NCBI GenBank assembly: GCA_023333565.1
Contig: JAJKFH010000209.1
Coordinates: forward strand, 3,054,001 to 3,118,000
Reading direction: 5' to 3'
Length of the DNA: 64,000 bases
From: Puffinus mauretanicus
Taxonomy: Eukaryota > Chordata > Aves > Procellariiformes > Procellariidae
Below the pieces are notes generated by a model. The model made no database searches and was not told the origin of the DNA. It was given only the letters and a program-made list of their open reading frames with translations. Each line of letters starts with the position of its first letter. The stretch's first letter is position 1. Both the position numbers and the translations under genes were made by a program. Positions 1 through 13,229 of this stretch are shown here, piece after piece.

Positions 1-1109
1 CACGTGCCAAATTTTTCTTTTCAGCATCCTTCACAGAAGTAGAGCTAATTGCTTAAACAGTAACTGAAGCAGGCAGGAAAAGACAACAAGCCACATTTTA
101 ATATCTGTAATTCTTACAGGTTTTTGTATGCTGTGATGTGAGGAATAGGATTATAATGCACATTGTAAAAACAAATGGACACAGCAAAATAATGTTTAGG
201 ACAGACTTTAATAATGTCCAGTCTGATTTGTATGTTGTTACATTTCCAAGTTTCTTCCTCACTTTCTTGTTACAGCCCTGTTCTCCCCAGTGGGGGGTTA
301 GGGAATGATCCACCTGTGGGTTACTTTCCAGTCTTGCTGCTGTAGATTTGGAAAAGTCTTGTGAGGTTAGAATTTCTGTTCAAAATCCCACAGTTAATAA
401 TGCTGGAATGTGTCCCTGGCAAAATAAAAGAAGGTCTTTGCAGCTAGAGACAAGTGCCATGTGCTGCTGAAGAAGAGCCAAGGGAGTGAATCTGCCAGTT
501 TGCAGATGAAGCAGCTACTTGGGCACAGAACAGATGAATGAGGACACACAGTTGGTGGGAAAAGGAAGATGCAGGGCTATCAGCTGACAACAAAAGGTTG
601 GGCTAATTTTCATTGTAGGTTTTTTTCTCTATTTCATACCTCTTTTCTCTTTTCTTTTCAGTTCAGATGTGTTAGTTGTTCATCTGTCCTTGTCCTGAGA
701 ATTGATTGTTGCATCCATGGGAGATTGCCGGCACGAAGAAAACACTTACAGTAATTAAAGTGAGGAAAGCTGATGTCAGGGTGGCTTTCAAAGGAACTAA
801 GAACTTCACCAGAAAACAGTTTAGTTTCAAATCAAACTTCATTCCACTGGATGCAGTATCCACATGACACAATTAAAATATGGCTTATTGTAGTGCTGTA
901 GCAATGGAGCACAACCGTGGAGCTCTGTGGTGGAGATCACACTTAAGGTAAGGGTACGACAGAAGAACTGCACATAAAAAGGCCAACAAAGGATGAGGCA
1001 AGGTTAAATAAGATTGCGTCCCTGGCTTACACTGGTATCCCTTGGCTTGCTTTTCACAAGAGATACCAGTTAGCCATTAGCCTTCCCCAGGCAACTGCCT
1101 CCAACTCAA

Positions 1110-1350
1110 GAATCCTCTTACACGTCCCCGCTGCGGCCTCTTTAGAGGAGCAAAAACCGCATGCGTTTGGCGGGGTCGCAGGGAGGTGGCCATGCAGAGA
1201 CACGGTGTGTGCCGGGCAACGGTCGCACCCAGGGCACGGGGTGCAGAAGCGCTTTCTGCTGAGCTGAGCCGGCTCTGAAGATCATAACCTGCCGTGCTGG
1301 TGGGCTGAGGGCAACGTCGGTAACTCGGGTTCTCCCACTGGGGAGAGAGA
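1110..1350. other. Small CpG-rich cluster
   Basis: CpG dinucleotides are clearly denser here than in the flanks, for example in the segments around 1118-1135, 1160-1180 and 1205-1245. No exon or promoter motif is evident. It could be a minor CpG island, a regulatory element or chance composition. Confidence 0.35.
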
Positions 1351-4300
1351 CATGGATATAAACAGAATGGCTGCAAAAATGTGAATTCAGGACGTACTAA
1401 GCAGCTCTGATCCTCCTGAAAGACATGTGCGCTGGGGTGTTATGTAAATCCCGAAAGGATGCAGCTCCCAGCTCATCCCGTTGTTGAAAGGGATTAAGCC
1501 TTTGTGAGCGCTGGGCGCTTGGGGATTATGGCTCAGCGTCCAGAGGGGGATGCACCCGGGGTGACTTATGGTGTTTAAGGGCTTTATGCCTTCACTCAAC
1601 ACTTACAGCTGTTACGATTTCTTTTACTTGATTTCTGGAGATGGCAGGCTCTTAGTTTTGCCAAGTCCCATTGACACGCAGAATATCATGGACTCTCTTT
1701 TCCTGGATCCACACGCAGATGTGCTACTGAAAAACAGTATTTGAGAGACAGCACCGTGCCTTTTCTGCTAAACCTTTACACAGAGCAGCTACCATGTACG
1801 TCCTCCTTCACTGCCCGAGACCCACAGCTGTACCAGGCGTATCTGTCACCAATCTTTTCCCAGAAGAGCCTCGCTATATTTTACGGTCCTCGGCACCTCG
1901 GATTACTACTTCATGTAAAAGTTCAGTGTTGCGGTCCAGCCCCTGGGAATCACAGCGTCTGAGCTGGCTCTGCAGTACCGGGGTGATGTGGTTATTAATC
2001 CTTCTGATGGGGCTGGAGCAGTCACTGTCTGGTGGAGGGGCCTGTGCATTACCACATAATACATCAAACCTCCGGTGCGGCAGCTTCTTCCAAAGAGCAG
2101 ATAAATTTTCCACTGCTCTGTGTGCCTCTGTGCAGGGCTCTGCCATCCCGCGTACCGGGGATTTGCTTATCAGCATCGGGGGACTCAAGCCAGAGAGGGG
2201 CAGGTTAGGTTTGATTATTCTGAAAAATGTGTCCTGCTTCAGATGCCACTTAACACAACCGTGGGATTTTGTAAAGGAGACCTCTCATACAGTTCTTGGA
2301 GAAAAGTAAAAGGGGCTTAACTGGGAAATAAATGGAAACAATTCTGTGATAGAAACTATTCACTCTTCCTCATCTTTTTATGGTGGGACAATCTCCTGCA
2401 CCAGCAACTGTGGGAAAGCCACACCTTCACCCCCCTCTTTTTATTTTTTTTTTTCCTTGACATGTACTCCTTTTGTTACAACTCCGGGGAATAACTGAGG
2501 CTGTACGGGTCTAGGCTGTCCACTGCTGGTTTACACTCTGCATTATCTAGTTTTGCTTATCTGAAGCTGAAGCTCAGAAAACAGAAAAGAAAACATGCGA
2601 AGATGCTACCGGGGTTGGATCTGCTGTTTCAAAACATCTGCTATTCCCCATTTTTCTGGGCTTGTGCTTCCTCCCCCTTTCCTTCCAGTAGGCATCTCTT
2701 GATTAAACAGAAGTAAAATCCATTGGTCTGCATTTCAGAAAGCAGTCTTTAAACTTCCAAACGTAGTAGACATTTTCACCTGTATTTTCCGTGCACAAAA
2801 ACTGGATGTGGAACAATATCAGACCAAAATTGGCAGTGTGTGCCCTGAGGTCCCTTTATAAAACTGGATCCGTTCAAAACGGATTTCATCCGTATTTCAC
2901 CCTCAATCCTAAATAACTGATTTATGTTCCAAGTGAATTTCTGCAGCAATTTACAGTTCTTCTACTTTTTCAATTATCCATTTTTCCCCTATTGAGATCT
3001 TATTAATTTTCATTTACTTCTGCAAAATCTTTTTTCCTGCTCACAGTACCATTATGCCTTCCCCGACTATTTCTTTGAAATTAAGTGCTTGGTTCTTTAT
3101 CTTTTCATCATTAATTACCGATGTCTTTTTGACCTCTGCTTTGTAAGCTACCATGACATATTTCTATTTCCTATCTTTCAGACTCGGTTTAGATATTTTT
3201 TTTTTCTTTAATGACCTGCTCTGAATAGCTTTGTCCTTGTTTTTCAGTCAGTTCCCAGAATGGCCACACAGCCGAACCTTTGCCCTCTTCTCTTGTTTTT
3301 CATTTTGTCTCTATTATATCAATGGCCTAGTTAAAAATGTATTTTACAGCTCCCTGAGGCCAAGCCGCTCTCCGTTTTTATAATTATGCTGATTATAATC
3401 TATATAGGCATCTCGATAACATTTTGCTATGACTGTGGGCCAGTTAGCACCTCTCTTTTGGAGGCCAGACGTAGTTGGGTGTGAACAGAAGTGGGTGCCA
3501 CTGTGGGACTCGGGGTTTGGTTTAGGAGATGGGAATGACATGAACAGAAGCCACTGCATGAATGTTGGATTAGTGCAATGCTAGTTTAAAGTTAATGCTG
3601 AGGATTTTTTCGTGTGGAAAAATTGTGAACTTTTTTTGGCAAGCTCTTCAGTGAGATGGGTGACATTTTGGTAGTTCAGGAAGATTCAAACCTGTCCTTA
3701 GGTATCCAAATTATTTCTTGGGCTCATAGATACACATATATATATCCAAATCATATATGGTGATAGCCATATATCATTTCACCATGCCTTATAGCGGCAT
3801 TTTCATTGGCTTCTTTCTTCATAATCATTCCCAAAGTTTTTTATTTTGTAATTGAAAAAATTCAAGTAGTTCATAAATTATTTTCCTGCCTTTGCCAAAT
3901 CTCCCATTAGTGTCAGCGGAGTCTCATTTAGCAAGCGAGGTTAGACTCTGCCATTGCCTTTAAGTATTCCTTTCTCGGGGAGTGATGGCTAGGAAGGACA
4001 GCCAGCTGGTTCCTTCAAAACCGTGAGAGTGGCTGGGCCTTCTCGCTGAAATATATTTTATAGATGTGTAAAGGGAGACATGATAAATGCAGGCATTTGC
4101 TGTCATTCTGTTCTTTTAAATAAATAACTGGGTATAATGAGTCTCAGCCACAGAATGAACATAATGAACCTCCAAAAAAGATGTAGTCTGAGAGCAATAG
4201 TTACCACTGAGCAAGGGATTGTTACAGAAACAAAGATTGTTTAGACATTAGTGGGTGAGATAAGAATCTATTAAAGGAATTAAAAGCGAAGATGATTCAT

Positions 4301-4951
4301 CACACATTTCTGCTTATTTGTAAGAGACACATGAAAGGCAGGGATTTCAAAACATTTGTATTAGAAAAACATCAATAACAAAGCCCCCTGATTTAATTTT
4401 GCAGTCTCTCGGGCTTCAAAAGAAGATGTGACTTTTCCACATTTGCCTTGAAAAACACACAGCACTGGAAACGAGCAAAGGCTCGGTTTGCTTTGCTGCA
4501 TTTCATTTTTAGATTGGTCACCTATACATGGTATTTACACCATTTTCTTCTGCGCGAAAATCTAGGAACCATTTTCGTTGCGTTGAGAGTCGGATTTCTG
4601 ATACCTTTCAAAGGGGTGAAGTGTTTCTCCTGAGGCTGCTGCCGAGGCTGCTGCGCGCGCCGAGGAAAGCCTGTCTCGCCTCCCCCTCGCCCCTCGCTCC
4701 TGCGTCCGCTCCCCTTCCCCAGTCAACCCCTGCTCTCCCTGCTAAGAAAATCCCTCTGTAGCAGAGATCAAGGGAGTCAATCAGCCGGCTGTGTTTTACT
4801 TTTCCCTGTCCTTGGTATGAGAGCGTTGCAATAGGTTAGTGTAAAGATTTAGGTTTGATAGGGCCATACTTTTACGTGGGTACTAGAGCAAGGTCTCACA
4901 GCACAACTATGGTAGAAAATCTGTCTTAAAGTGTTTTTCATAGCACAATAC

Positions 4952-5004
4952 AGATAATATTGATAATATAATAGAAGATAATATAATAAGATAATATAAT
5001 AATA
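4952..5004. repeat. AT-rich degenerate tandem repeat (ATAATATAATA-like units)
   Basis: The segment consists of several imperfect copies of a GATAATATAATA-like unit, visible as repeated 'gataatata' words from about 4952 to 5004. It is a simple low-complexity minisatellite and encodes nothing. Confidence 0.8.
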
Positions 5005-5469
5005 CCGGATTTTTATGGGTATGTTTGCTACACGGGGATAATAGAGAACACAGGAACAAAAGCAAGAAACAGAGAAAGAAGTGAAACCAAAAGAGAATGT
5101 GTAAATAAACAAGCAAGCTGTTAGCCAGCGTTGTGACCGTGTGAGCTGTCGGAAGAAAACAGGAGTTACAGTTTAGCAAAGCCCAGTTCCTTTTGTTGTA
5201 CAGCCCAAGTTTTGCTGAACAATGTTCTTTCAGATGTCTCCTGTAAGTCGAGCATCTATTAAACAGCCTTTGAAAATGAACTGGCTTGTACCAGCTCCTG
5301 CTAATTTGAACGGGGGGTCAGTAAAATCCTGACGTGGTGGAAAGCGGCAATAATTTCCCCAGCGTGGGAGTGGTACTTCAAGGACCAAACACACTTCTAA
5401 GGCTGAGCAGCAGTAGGGAACGACCAAGCCGGGGAGGAGAGGGAAGAGCTTGATTTGGCTGTTCCCTGG

Positions 5470-5620
5470 GTGAGCGGGGCCCCGGGGAGCCGGAGCCGCC
5501 TGTCCCAGCGTGGCCGGGAAGAGCTGCGAGGCCGCCGGACTGCTGCGGCTCCGCTCCCTTCCTCCGCCTCCCACCGCGCACAGCGCGGTGCTGCAGACGT
5601 AGCGCCAGGAATAGCCCTAC
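5470..5620. other. CpG-dense patch upstream of INSM2
   Basis: About 150 bases with many CpGs and high GC, in contrast to the flanks. There is no supported coding exon. It could be a small CpG island marking a distal promoter of a non-coding transcript or an enhancer. I see no TATA box or initiator to decide. Confidence 0.35.
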
Positions 5621-6479
5621 AGCTCGCTGGCTTTGAGGAGAAAGTGCAGCATGTTCGGGAAAGTGAATCTGTGCTGAGTTCAGGGCCCCAGGGGCAGCGT
5701 CGAACTCCTGCCAGGTTTCCCCAGTCTGCCCACTGGGGTTCCCGGCCCCCTGCTCATTCCCCAAGGATGAGAAGGGTATTTGAGGTGGGGGAGAGGGGAC
5801 AAAGGGGGCAAGGAGGCTCTGAGATCTCACATGGTGCTTTGAAAGGTGCTCTTGGACCTAGGAAGGTCAGCGGAACGTTAAGGGAGTTACCTCTGCGTGT
5901 GGAGGGCCTCCCCGTCCCCCAAAGCACCACCATCCCCTGCACGGGCTGGGTACAGCAGGCACCACTGAAACCCAAACAGGCTTCTAGGGGCTTTACTTTT
6001 TAGGGAAAAGTGATGCCTTTCTGAAGTGCAACTTTATGGAAAAAAAAGAAGAAAATCCCCATTTTGAGAATTAAGAAAAACTTTATCAGACTTGTTTATT
6101 TTAATGGCAATTTTTCTCTTTACGCTGTATCATTTAAAAATGCCGAACTGCATTTTTGTTCCCACTTAATAGTGTGATGAGCCTTTGTAAACATAAACCG
6201 GGCACAGGACATTTCAACCCAAGAGCCAACCGTTTTGCAGAAACACAACGGTCTAAAGAAAAATGCCTTTATGCGAAGAAACACCACACAGCCATAGGAG
6301 TCACTGCCTTGTTTGCTACAACGCCCAATGCTTATTTTACATCCTTACTCCACTATTCTTTACTGTCATTTTCATTTCTGATACAGTTCTGCTTGTGTAT
6401 CTTCCAACTGAACATACTGTGCTTCTGTTTAACTGTCTATTTATAGTCATAAGAGAAATAAACATATAAAATAAATGCA
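5621..6479. other. Intergenic, nothing recognised
   Basis: Composition falls from moderately GC-rich (to about 5980) to AT-rich. No exon, repeat family or RNA gene is recognised. Confidence 0.5.
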
Positions 6480-6900
6480 TCTTGATGCATAGCTGTGCAG
6501 GAGTACAGATGTTTTATTAATGAAAATGAATCCAGCTTTTTGTAAGTCATGGCAGCAATATAACATATCATTGTTTGCTTCTCCGCTAGACGGTCCCTGC
6601 TGTTTTTACATAGAAATTCCTGTAATACTTAATGGACATCTGGAAGAATTCAGCCAATTAATCGAATTCACGCAGGAGCTAGGCTAATGGCTGTCTGAAA
6701 GGCAGATTACATTAAATCAAACTTGCAATATGAATGAAAGTACTTAATCATACATGCAACATTCATTAGACGCGGCACAGCAAGTGTTTTGATTACTTTA
6801 ATGAAAGATCAGGTAAAGTGCATCAACTGAACAGATTGAAGAGACAGCATGCTTACAAATGTTTGATTATGTTGACTATCAACAGAAACAGTGCCAGTAA
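6480..6900. promoter_or_regulatory. Candidate distal regulatory element rich in homeodomain-type sites
   Basis: This stretch of about 420 bases is dense in TAAT/ATTA cores: near 6515, 6629, 6656-6662, 6684, 6708-6714, 6744, 6764 and 6793-6801. The sequence is complex rather than repetitive and contains no long open frame. Such composition about 6.5 kb upstream of a neural/endocrine transcription-factor gene fits a conserved developmental enhancer. That is inference only, since no alignment could be made. Confidence 0.3.
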
Positions 6901-8325
6901 TTTACAGCAAAACATATTTGGAGGAGGAGGAGGTTGGAGCTGGTGAACTTGGGAGGGGAAGTGAAATTTGGGCCTCGCCTCCAAGCACTTTAATTAATAG
7001 TCAGGATAGCGAGACTTTAATCAAATGTCACGGAAGAAGCAAAACAGATGTATTTGGAGAATCCTGTACGGCAACTGCTAGGGATCGCTTATGTTTGCAG
7101 TACTTAGAGCCTGATGCTGGTTTTGAGTCCCCTGTGTTTTGTCCGACTTTGGAGTAAACAGAGTCCTAACCAGAAAAAATATTTTCAAAACAATGAGATT
7201 CATGCTTGATTTTTGGTCTGCAAAAGGTAATGATTCCAGCTTGGTGCTACTCTTCCCCCCAGCTCTGCTGGAGACACCCTCCAGCCGCCGCTGCCCTCGC
7301 CCTCTGCGGCAGGCGCTGGCTCCCGGGGAGGAGCTTTGGCTGCGGATCATCCTGGGGCACTGCCGCATTTTCCCTTTTCCGACCTCGTCAGCCAGCAGAG
7401 CGTTGTGTCCCCCCCGGGGTTGCCCATGGGTGTTGACCACCAAAGACGGGCAGAGCCTCCAGCCTGACGCACCTGCCGGGACCAGCGCTGCAGCCTCGCC
7501 CCTCCGAAGCTTCGTGCACGACGGGCGTTTGCCGGGTCTCATTTGGGGATGAGCAGGGTGACTGACCTCAGAAGCCGGAGGTGCACTGTTGGAAAAGAGC
7601 AGCAGGTCCCTGGCTCAGTGCTGCCTTTCCTTTGCCCTTCTCCTCCATACTCCCCGCATGGAGATGAATCGCCATTGCCTTTTGGGAGCTGTCGCCCTCC
7701 TTGTTGCTTTTGTGAGACACAGGCCCCCAGCTCAGATGTGGTTTCCTCGTAATGCAGTTTTCCTGCTTGTTTCTTAGGTACCATCGAGTGGGGATGTGAG
7801 AAAGGTCTTGGGCAACAGCCCTGGGGAATTGCCTGTTGCCCCTCTGAGCCAAAGGAATTTTATGGAGGAAGCTGGCCTTGGCACAGGGGCATGAAAAAAT
7901 TCTTGGGGGGGGGGGAAAGAAGAAAAAGGTAAATATTTTCCTGAGGGCTCAGCTCCCTGCAGGATTGGACGTGCTCCAGTGCCAGTACAAGAGCAAGACG
8001 AAGTGTGGCCATAACAAAGTATTTATTGCTGTGATTCACCTGGATCTGCTCTCTGCTTTCCAAAAGCCTCCTGAATTGAGCCCTTTTGGGAAATTAAGCA
8101 AACCGCAGGTTTCTCTGTCCTACCTGAACTTTGCAGGAGACAGGCACGGAGCTTCCCAGCCCCGCACGCAGCACAGGCACCACTCGGGAGCTGCATTTCT
8201 CCCATCTCCTGCTGTCTCGTCTTCTTGTCTCTTCGGCTGTTGCTCTCTTCACATGCAGAACTGTCCACCTATCTGCACGTACATCTGCACGAGCGCAGCT
8301 GGGACTCAGCCTCGCTGAAAGCCAC
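6901..8325. other. Intergenic with a GC-rich segment and a G11 run
   Basis: A GC-rich, moderately CpG-containing segment lies at about 7255-7560. A run of eleven G lies at 7905-7915. No coding exon is supported. Open frames on both strands in the GC-rich part have no recognisable similarity and look compositional. Confidence 0.45.
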
Positions 8326-8640
8326 TATTGCTATTCACATAATTAATAACCATGACCTTTCTGTACAAGGAGTATCTTGTGAATTACAACATATAATGAT
8401 GTTTGTAGGAAACAGACCACTGAGTATCTCATGCCGAAGGAAGCCAAAGCTTCCTATTTATGACATGGTGAGATCAATAAATAACTCCATTACAGGCAAA
8501 TTTGTCATGGCAAATGGCTTCAGCCTGTGGGGTACGAGCTGAAATCCAGCTGAAATCCATAATGAAATAACAAAAGTCATAATGGTCCCATCGAGGCTCT
8601 CAGATGACTTGTATGAGTTTGGGAATGTCGGGCTGCTCCC
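8326..8640. promoter_or_regulatory. Candidate non-coding regulatory element
   Basis: This is complex non-repetitive AT-rich sequence with ATTA/TAAT cores around 8340-8346 and GATCAATAAATAA near 8470. A short direct repeat of 'gctgaaatcca' lies near 8539 and 8550. It has no protein-coding character on either strand. It resembles the kind of sequence found in conserved developmental elements, but conservation cannot be tested here. Confidence 0.22.
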
Positions 8641-11600
8641 TGGAGAGGACCTGGTGTCCCTGCGATGGGCTAACGCAGACAGAGGTGGGGTGGTCAATAT
8701 GCGGGAGCGCCCATTTGGCCCTTACGCTGCTGCTCACTTAGGGAATGGGGACGGGAGCCGCAGCATCACTGTCCTCCCAATATCAGCTTAGTGCTGGCAG
8801 CGTGGCAACACCCACCGCATCACTTCATTTACAACAAAGAGGAAGGCTGAATGTTTTTGTAGTATCTTAAAACCCCTTCAAATCCCTCTAGCCCGAGTAC
8901 CTTCACAGAACAGTGTTTCCTACCTTCTCTTATGGAAAGCTTTTTGTTAATATTTGAGCAATGAAGAAAACACAGCAGCTGTTAGCATCGTTTTCCCCTT
9001 GAGGCAGATTGTCCTCAGGTAAAACAAAACACAATTAAGGTACCAGCAAGGTCAGTTATATTAGACAATCCATATCCTCATAATGCAGATATTTCCTTCA
9101 GTGTCTGTCACCAGCATCAAATCCCCAACCGCAGCAAGATAATTGGCAGCCTCCTTCTAGGAGGAAGATGAAATGGCTTGTGCTGCCACCAAAAACAGCC
9201 TGGATTTTGTTTGTGTAAGTGCCGGAGCCTGGGGGTGGTATCGCTCATCTAGCTATATTGCTGGAGAGTCATGTATCAAGGACAGGCTTCTGAGGCGGCT
9301 TCTGTCTCCCTCCTATTTACTGCTCCTTTAATTACAAACCAGATGTCGGGGGAAGATTTAAAAGTCAACTTTATTTGAAATTCTGAAATATAAAAAACTT
9401 GACCACAACAATTTTTTTTGTGGTGGGGAGGGGAAACATGAAGGAGAGAAATGTTCTTTAATCCTTTGCTTATAGTTCTTTTCTATTTTATTTTTAACTC
9501 TTATTTTTTAAAGTTGTGGTTATTTTTTCTTTTATTAAGTGGCCAAAGGCATTTCTCTTTTTCTTTCTGCCCCCTCAGCCCCCAGAAGAGTTTTTAGGCT
9601 TTTCTCTGAGAACCAGACCTCACCCGAGACCTTCTCCCTCCCAGCCGGGATTGCTCTCATACATTCCTCTTGCTGTTTATGCCCCGAGACTGTTCAGAAA
9701 CATCAAATGCAGCTGCCCGCTTGCTTAACGACGTTTTATTTGGGGACCGTGTTACACCTCCGCTCCAGCGGCTGTGCAGGCTCCCAGGTGCCAGGCAAGG
9801 AGCCAGCGCTGGCCTCCAGGCTCTGCTGGAGATACGGCTGGGGCTGGGAGCAATGGGATTCTTACCTTGCAGCCGGAGATCATGGTCCCTGGGCGGCGCG
9901 TGGGCACTGGGACGGAGGAGGGCCTGAGGCAGGAGCTGCTGCCGCTGTGCTCTGGAGTCCCCCAGGCAATCGGACGGAGCATCCTCCAGAAGGCACCAGG
10001 AGCTCTCTGCTCCAACAGGTATCTACAGGAACCTGAAGCCTGTCCTCACTTTGGAAGGTCCTCAAGAGGTTCACCCAGCCTTTGAGTCTGATTGCTGAAT
10101 CTTGATAAGGCTTGAACGTGTCTCCCAGGCTTATTTTAGCAGCAGAGTTATGGACAAAGGTAGAAGTCCCTTCACACAAAATGGGAAGCTTCTGCCAAAA
10201 GGGAGGCCGAGCAGCACCATACCACTTTCGTTTCCATTCCCTATACACACCAGCATTCAACTCCAACCAGAAAGGAGGGAATGGTCTGAGGAGTACAAGG
10301 AGGAACTGCGTCCTCTCGTTCTCACCCCTACCAGTTCCCCAGGGGTGCCCGTGTCCTTCCCACTCACCACCTACTGCAGTTTTCCACCAGAAGTTTCATT
10401 TCCTATTTACCGTGGGATTAATCCTTTGGTTAATCTAAGGTCATCTAAGGATGACTTTCATACGTAAGGGGCCAATGTGTTTGATCAAGTCTAACCTGAT
10501 TTTATCAGACTGGAGGGAACGCAGCGTATGGTCAGGAGCAATGACATTGTTCAGTTTCTTGCTTAGGAAAGCCTCGACCTTAAATAAAGTTCCCCTGTTG
10601 TATGATGTGCAGATGGGTTAAGTGCTGCACTCTCAGCTACGTAATGGGACTAATGGAATTTAGTAAGTCCGTGGAAAAAAAATCCAGCAAATTTCTACAG
10701 AATTTGGGGGCAAGTGCGCACAAAATTTTTAAATATCCTTATAAATTATCTGAATTTTCTAATGATAAAATTTTGGGAAGGAGTAAAAGCTGAAAGCAAG
10801 AAGACAAACCCATGTAACCGTTCAGAAAGCTGAGAAGCTGTGAGAGCCGGGTGTAATGCCAGTCACCAGGGTTAAACTCACTTGTGAACGCGGGGAGGGA
10901 GGGGAAATAATCTACAATGACCCTGCGAGTGGGAGCCAGGGCACTGGGAGCCAGCACTGGGGCAGGGGCAGCCTAGAGAAAACAATATGATTATTGAGAC
11001 AAACGAATCACAAGGTGGCTGCAACAATTTCAATCCCAAGATCATTTTGCCAGTGTTTTTGTTAAAGATCCGTGGGTGCTGGCACATGCTGCGGCAAGAC
11101 CAATGATGGAATGATGGGTTCTGCAGTTTTAGATCCCACCTCAGAAACTGATAATAAACCGGAGGCAGACGGAGAAGGCTACAAGAAGGCTGTGCTGCGA
11201 GCGCATTGTGGAGCATGGGGCAGACAAACTCTCACCAAATCACGGGGAAGAGCTGAGAAGTGCAGCAGAAGGAGCAGTGGGTGAAGAGGTGGAGCAGTGA
11301 TTCCACCTCTGCGACTTCGGGAGGGGAGACTCTAAGCTGCCTCCCCCCAGTCTTCCTGTGACCTGTGGGCCATCTCAGACCCAGGACACTGAGGGCCTGA
11401 GGAAACTCCCCGACGCAACTCCAGCCTACAGCTTTTACTGGAAAAATGTTTGCAATCTCAGTAAATGCACTCAGTGCACCTGCTTTCCAACTGGCACTTC
11501 ACGAGTCAAGGCATCACTGGGTTCCTCACTCCTTAGGACAGAAGCTGAGCTGGACATTCCTACCATTGACTGCTTTTGCAACGTGACAAAAGCAAATGAA

Positions 11601-12700
11601 ACATTAATGGGAACATTGCTTACAAGGGGAAACTGAAAACTATTTATGTATCGCTTGGAGGAACAGTATAAAACAGTGGATCTGCAACCAGAGATCCAGT
11701 TACTTGGTGAGAAATGTAGCTGGGAAGTCCCAGTTACAAAGGGCAGCCCAAATACTAGGCAAAAATCATGCAGCAGTCAGTGGAGTGACCTGATTTGCGC
11801 TGCAGCATGGCTCATCGGTCTCAATTACAGTGGTTTGTACTAACAAAGGGTGATCTCTAGCCCGCAGAGTCTATAATCTAATCTAAAATTCAGTGCAACC
11901 ATGAAAATGGAGGAAAATGGGAGAGGAGAGTAATATAAAACATGATTAAGACTTTGCTAAGCAAATATAATCAGAGCACTTACACAGACAAGTGGTTGAG
12001 CGTTTTGAGCAGGTGGGGCAAGTTCTGTTCTTGCACGAAGGCTTCAAATCTTTCTTGCCACTTCTGGAAAGCACCTCGATCTAGAGGTGCTGGTTCTCCC
12101 TTTCTCCCGGAGCTCTCTAATTTCTCCTGCTAGGGGATGCTCCCGAGACGGTGAGTCCGACCGCACTGCCGTGGCAAGGGATGTCTGTCCCCGGGCAAGG
12201 GATGGAGTAAGGCTTTAGCGTGTTCATTTTCAATGGCACGCCATCTTGTGTATACTGCGAGCAGTAGGTCTCCGGGCGGGATCGCACTGTCCTGCCTTCA
12301 AAACCGGGCTCGGATAAATGAGTGACCAAACAGGAGATGCTGGTAACGCGCGGTGGGGTCGGAAGGGCTGCTGGCAACCCCCTGCGAGTGCACCGCATTC
12401 CCCACGGAAACAACCGCATTTCTGAAAAGGCGATTAGTGGTTTAGCGAACACAACTACTGCCTCGCTTCAGGGATGCACAAGCTGCCACTAAGGCTCACG
12501 GCATCCACAGCCCGGCCGGGAACTACAGCTGGGGAGGGTGGAGGGGGTCGGTTTTGGCTCTTTGGCAGTTTGTTGCACCACAGCTCAATCTTGCCTCCCC
12601 TGGGCTCCGGAGGCTGCCCATGGGTGAAGCTGCCAGGGTACCACAGTCACGGCCATTACACAGATCAGTGATTTAGCATTCTGAGCGGCAGCGGCAATCC
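8641..12700. other. Intergenic region proximal to INSM2
   Basis: No supported coding exon. A GC-richer segment lies at about 9740-10020. A CAGCTG E-box lies at 12526-12531, and further GC rise begins near 12480 towards the INSM2 island. E-boxes bound by proneural bHLH factors are known for the paralogue INSM1, but this single site is not diagnostic. Confidence 0.45.
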
Positions 12701-12887
12701 TGCTCTTGCACGGGGACCTCACCTTAACACAAGATCTTTCTGGCTACTTAGGAGAAAACTCTTCATGCAGCGGTGCTGAAGGACGGAGCAGGCTCCCAGC
12801 TCTCGCTCCCTTCAGAGGAAAGCCGTGCAGGGCGGCCCGGCCCGGCCCAGCAGTGGATGAAGGCTCCTGGCACAACCAACCTCCCGC

Positions 12888-12903
12888 AGCATCTAGAGAT
12901 GCT
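12888..12903. promoter_or_regulatory. Near-perfect inverted repeat in the INSM2 5' region
   Basis: AGCATCT and its reverse complement AGATGCT flank a 2-base AG spacer. The element lies about 380 bases upstream of the start codon. It could be a dimeric factor site or chance. Confidence 0.3.
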
Positions 12904-13173
12904 CCTGCCAGAACCCCGCCCGGCCCCTCGGCCGTGCCCCGCCGCGGGGTCTCTCCCGTCTCGGACCCACGCCCCCCGCCCCACACCTCTCTCAGTCCCG
13001 CAGGGCGCCTCGGCCGCCTTCCCCGGCTCCGCGCCGCGGGGTGCGCTCCCGGGGACACCCCGCCCGTCCCCGCTGCCCGAGCGCGCCCGCCCCGGCAGCG
13101 AGGAGCTCCGGCGCGGCCCGGCCCGGCCGCCGCCGCCGCCTCCCCCCGCCGCCAGCGCCGGCCCCAACTCCTC

Positions 13174-13178
13174 ATTGG
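13174..13178 (-). promoter_or_regulatory. INSM2: Inverted CCAAT box of the INSM2 promoter
   Basis: ATTGG (CCAAT on the - strand) is embedded in GC-rich sequence 52 bases upstream of the TATAAA. This is a common NF-Y position in CpG-island promoters. Confidence 0.55.
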
Positions 13179-13229
13179 CCGCCGCCGCCGGAGGGAGGAT
13201 GACGCCCGGGCGGGAGCGGGCGCCGGGGG

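Larger units (their letters stand above)
1..5450. other. Intergenic region upstream of INSM2, distal part
   Basis: I find no coding exon that can be supported here. Open frames are short and none shows recognisable protein similarity with matching splice sites. The stretch is mostly of moderate AT content. It holds a local CpG cluster at about 1110-1350, a short T-run near 2447, small AT dinucleotide runs near 3737, an AT-rich tandem tract at 4952-5004 and a GC-rich patch at about 4630-4750. In mammals the gene upstream of INSM2 is NFKBIA at a considerable distance, so a gene-free stretch is expected (recalled synteny). Confidence 0.6.

Noticed and set aside
660..872. Possible terminal exon on + after a good pyrimidine tract and AG at about 660
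   Set aside because: The longest open frame over the region starts after stops that lie downstream of the acceptor. The frames joined to the acceptor are short and unrecognisable. The expectation of CFAP61 here disappeared with the INSM2 assignment.
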